Origin: Anaerolineae bacterium
GTDB lineage: Bacteria > Chloroflexota > Anaerolineae > Aggregatilineales > Aggregatilineaceae
Reading direction: 5' to 3'
DNA: 64,000 nt
Assembly (NCBI GenBank): GCA_016930015.1
Contig: JAFGHR010000038.1
Span: 16,405-80,404, forward strand
Shown here: positions 61,617 to 64,000 of the stretch, in pieces
Numbering within the stretch: position 1 is the first letter of the stretch
Layout of the letters: each line of letters starts with the position of its first letter
The notes under the pieces: generated by a model
What the model was told of the DNA's origin: nothing
Database searches by the model: none
What the model saw: the letters and a program-made list of their open reading frames with translations, nothing else
Made by a program: the position numbers and the translations under genes

Positions 61617-63200
61617 ATGCTAGGCTACAAACTGAATAACCGCTACGAGATTCAGGAACTGATTGGTGAGGGAGCAACAGCCACTGTATACCGGGGTGTT
61701 GATATTCGCCTGGAACGTACGGTAGCGATTAAGATTCTGCTGCCCTATGTTGATAACACAACCCGCAAACGCTTCCAGCGTGAGGCACTGTCTGCGGCCA
61801 GTTTGAACCACCCCAACATCATGGCGATCTATGATGTGGGTGAGGAAGGCGACTATCACTACCTTGTCATCGAGTATATCGAAGGCCGCCCTCTGTTTTC
61901 TTTCATTCCATCCCCCCCGGATGTTGTGGCCGAGTTTGGACGCCAGATTTGCCAGGCGCTCGATTATGCCCACCGGCAAAACATTGTCCACCGTGACATA
62001 AAACCGGCCAACATTCACATCACACCTACCGGCCAGATCAAGATTATGGATTTCGGCCTGGCGATTACCGGCGAAACCAAACGGCTGACGTCGCTCGGAC
62101 GTATCATCGGCACGCCCGCTTATTTGTCACCTGAGCAAGCCCAGGGCCTCAAGCTCAATAACCGCACCGACATCTATTCGACCGGCGTGGTTTTGTACGA
62201 ACTGGTCACAGGTGTTCTGCCATTTGATGCCGATGACATCAGCGTGCTGCTGCTTCAACAGGTCAAAAAGCAGCCCAGTCCCCCCAGCAGCCTGATCCCT
62301 GATATCCCGCTTAACCTGGAACGTGCGATTCTTAAAGCACTGGCTAAAAACCCGAACGAGCGATTCGAAACCGCCGGGGTGATGGCCGCCGCACTTGGCG
62401 CCGCGATTGATCGTAAATCCGAAACCATCAGCACGCCTGAGGTCGTCGTTCAACCTGAAATCGAAGCCGCAGCGAGCGAACTGTCCAAAGTCGAGCTTTC
62501 GCCAAACGAATCCAGCGTACCGGCGGCCAAACCAACCTCCAACGCGCCACCGATTCGGGTCGTTCTGGCCGACGATCACCGCATTTTACGGACCAGCCTG
62601 GCCATGTATCTGAACGATAATGCAGCGATTGACGTGGTAGGACAGGCGGATAACGGCGGCCAGGCATTGACGATCGTCGCTCAGGAACAACCCGACGTGC
62701 TGCTGCTTGATCTCAACATGCCTAACCGTAGTGGCCTGGACATCCTGCCGGAGCTTCGCTCATCCTGGCCGGATGTCAGAGTGCTGGTCCTGACCGGACG
62801 AGATGAAGACTCGTATATCATGCGGGCGCTGCGTGCGGGCGCGCATGGTTACATTCTCAAGACTACCAACGAAGAAGACCTTGTCCGCGCCGTGCACGAC
62901 GTGGCCGATGGAAACGTGGTGCTCGGTCATGGCGTAGCAGAACGCGTTGTCCAGGGTTTGATGGATCAAACCGATCAGCGGTCCGGCCAGCTCGGTGAAC
63001 TGGAACGCACCATTCTGATCGGCATTGCTGCCGGGCTGACCAACGAACAGATCGCGGACCGGCTCGAAATCCACCCCCAGCTTGTCGCCGCCCAACTCAT
63101 GATGTTGATTGATCAACTGGGGGCCAAGTCGCGGATCGAAACATCACTGATCGCCCTGCGCGAAGGACTGATCCTGCTCGAAGACCTGCACAGCTTTTAG
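61617..63200 (+). CDS. Ser/Thr protein kinase fused to a NarL-type response regulator
   Basis: 527 aa. Hanks-type kinase (about 8-265): GEGATATVYRG (about 18), Lys in TVAIKILL (about 40), HRDIKPAN (about 125), DFG (about 144), YLSPEQAQ. A linker rich in Glu, Ser and Pro (about 268-308) leads to a receiver (about 312-430) with LADDHRIL, phosphoacceptor Asp in LLLDLNMPNRSG (about 364), VLTGRDED and LKTTNEED. The C-terminal part (about 460-510, TILIGIAAGLTNEQIADRLEIHP) is a LuxR/GerE-type helix-turn-helix that has drifted from the usual REIEVL pattern. There is no membrane segment. The same chain can thus be reached by two phosphorylation chemistries and probably binds DNA. Confidence 0.93.
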   Translation: MLGYKLNNRYEIQELIGEGATATVYRGVDIRLERTVAIKILLPYVDNTTRKRFQREALSAASLNHPNIMAIYDVGEEGDYHYLVIEYIEGRPLFSFIPSPPDVVAEFGRQICQALDYAHRQNIVHRDIKPANIHITPTGQIKIMDFGLAITGETKRLTSLGRIIGTPAYLSPEQAQGLKLNNRTDIYSTGVVLYELVTGVLPFDADDISVLLLQQVKKQPSPPSSLIPDIPLNLERAILKALAKNPNERFETAGVMAAALGAAIDRKSETISTPEVVVQPEIEAAASELSKVELSPNESSVPAAKPTSNAPPIRVVLADDHRILRTSLAMYLNDNAAIDVVGQADNGGQALTIVAQEQPDVLLLDLNMPNRSGLDILPELRSSWPDVRVLVLTGRDEDSYIMRALRAGAHGYILKTTNEEDLVRAVHDVADGNVVLGHGVAERVVQGLMDQTDQRSGQLGELERTILIGIAAGLTNEQIADRLEIHPQLVAAQLMMLIDQLGAKSRIETSLIALREGLILLEDLHSF

Positions 63201-63214
63201 ACTGTGATCGTACC

Positions 63215-63856
63215 ATGACCACCATCAACGGTTATCTTGTTGCAGACGAGGCACACTGGCGGATTCCAGCGTATGCCCAGGATATGCTGTGGATGCAGCA
63301 AAACGATCACGCGGCGCGTGTTTCCGGGCCGCGCGGCGCATTCGCGCTTGACGTACCCGGCGAAGGTCACGCGGCGATGGTCGTCGCCTGGGGTACGGCG
63401 GGCGGGCCGCCCCTGACGATCTGGCACCGGCCCGATACCCAGGCGCCGTTTGTCGTAGGTTGGCAGGGCACCGTCGGTGTAGGCGGTTTTGTCGAACGCC
63501 TGCACGTTTTTGAAACGCGCGGGCTGGAACTGGTCATTGCCGAAGTAAACGGCGGCCTGCTGCCACCCGATACCCGCGCTTTACCGACCCTGGCTCAAAT
63601 GCAGACCGCCCCGTTTTCACGCCGTGAACAGTCCGAGCAACCCCTCGCACACGATTTTACGTATACGTTTATCGCCATGGCCGACTCGGCGCACGCCGAA
63701 TACCTGCACCATGCGATGGTCAGCGAACTGGCTGTTGATTGTTGGGCCACACTGGCCCCGCAAGCCGGTGACTGGCATACCCTCGTCGGGTTACCGCTGC
63801 TGCTAAACACGATAACCCTGCTGGCGGGGTATCCTGCGAGATATTCCAGCGCATAA
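63215..63856 (+). CDS. Unknown soluble protein
   Basis: 213 aa, not recognised. Starts 14 bases after the kinase-regulator stop, so the two genes are probably cotranscribed. There is no signal peptide or membrane segment. The N-terminal two-thirds look beta-rich (DHAARVSGPRGAFALDVP, FVVGWQGTVGVGGFVERLHVFETRG). The last third contains FTYTFIAMADSAHAEYLHHAMVSEL and ends in a hydrophobic helix (LPLLLNTITLLAGY) too short and polar-flanked to call a membrane anchor. No catalytic motif was identified. Location next to the fusion regulator suggests a signalling partner or target. Confidence 0.72.
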   Translation: MTTINGYLVADEAHWRIPAYAQDMLWMQQNDHAARVSGPRGAFALDVPGEGHAAMVVAWGTAGGPPLTIWHRPDTQAPFVVGWQGTVGVGGFVERLHVFETRGLELVIAEVNGGLLPPDTRALPTLAQMQTAPFSRREQSEQPLAHDFTYTFIAMADSAHAEYLHHAMVSELAVDCWATLAPQAGDWHTLVGLPLLLNTITLLAGYPARYSSA

Positions 63857-63871
63857 CGTTACCGGCACGCG

Positions 63872-64000
63872 TCACCCTGTTGCCAACGATGCCACCGATA
63901 GTTCGGCCAGCGGCTCACCGCTCAACGGCTGTGCTTCACCGTACACCATCCGCGTACACTGCCGGACCCGTTTCAGGTTATGATCCGCGGCAAGGACCAA
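63872..64000 (-). CDS. C-terminal end of a gene entering from the right edge (partial)
   Basis: Absent from the ORF track because its start is outside. On the minus strand the frame is open from base 64000 to a TGA at 63872-63874 (42 residues, DHNLKRVRQCTRMVYGEAQP ... ASLATG). Composition looks like real coding sequence and the position is convergent with the preceding gene, with a 15-base gap. The fragment is too short to identify. Confidence 0.45.
   Translation of the reverse strand: MVLAADHNLKRVRQCTRMVYGEAQPLSGEPLAELSVASLATG

Noticed and set aside
1-64000. CRISPR arrays, rRNA and tRNA genes
   Set aside because: No regularly spaced direct repeats and no rRNA- or tRNA-like sequence was recognised by eye. 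A dedicated scan could not be run.

Overview
The window looks like chromosomal DNA from a Chloroflexota bacterium, most likely Anaerolineae-like. This is inferred from gene style, not from a database search. The clues are Ser/Thr kinases fused to STAND ATPase and WD40 repeats, Thr/Pro/Ala-rich proteins with bacterial Ig-like modules, DUF4012 next to a tyrosine autokinase, long series of GAF-domain sensors, and secreted SH3b proteins. No rRNA, tRNA, CRISPR array or complete insertion sequence was seen.

Layout: 1-2.7 kb, two tandem secreted SH3b/FecR-like paralogues (the first runs off the left edge). 3.1-8.2 kb, a giant kinase-nSTAND-WD40 protein. 8.3-10.1 kb, an MFS permease and an OsmC protein. 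10.4-11.7 kb, a third, divergent member of the SH3 family, with a nested 32-bp palindrome beyond its end. 12.2-16.0 kb, a polysaccharide tyrosine autokinase and a DUF4012 protein. 16.3-20.3 kb, a four-gene module (permease-like membrane protein, C39-like protein, GNAT-like protein, CACHE/HAMP sensor without output) closed by a strong terminator. 20.6-25.7 kb, htpG, a repeat-rich noncoding stretch, an MBL-fold protein with an altered metal motif, a small unknown protein, an FmdB zinc ribbon and a lone tyrosine recombinase. 25.8-31.0 kb, xylulokinase, an unknown coiled-coil membrane protein, a GT-C glycosyltransferase and a YceI-like protein. 31.1-35.7 kb, a Thr-rich Ig-like membrane protein translationally coupled to a coiled-coil/HhH protein, a Flp pilin and a PP2C phosphatase. 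35.9-36.8 kb, a HEAT-repeat protein.

The centrepiece is 37.0-59.0 kb. This is a run of genes all on the minus strand: PadR regulator, lone receiver, five GAF-domain sensor proteins without any kinase domain, one 2056-residue hybrid histidine kinase, a threonine-synthase-like PLP enzyme fused to a receiver domain, a receiver-histidine kinase, and a DMT permease. From 57.5 to 39.5 kb the junctions are 1-5 bases or 4-base overlaps, so these genes very probably form one transcript. The PLP-enzyme/receiver fusion is the most unusual object in the window. It suggests that a metabolic enzyme is a direct phosphorelay target of the GAF-sensing kinase.

59.1-64.0 kb holds a WD40-like lipoprotein, another lipoprotein, a Ser/Thr kinase fused to a NarL-type response regulator, a small unknown protein and the tail of a gene entering from the right edge. 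Overall the window is dominated by signal transduction (two Ser/Thr kinases, one PP2C phosphatase, two histidine kinases, at least six receiver domains) and by cell-envelope proteins. The ORF track misses both edge genes, and several of its starts are upstream of the likely true start. Those are corrected here from Shine-Dalgarno sites, signal peptides or lipoboxes.
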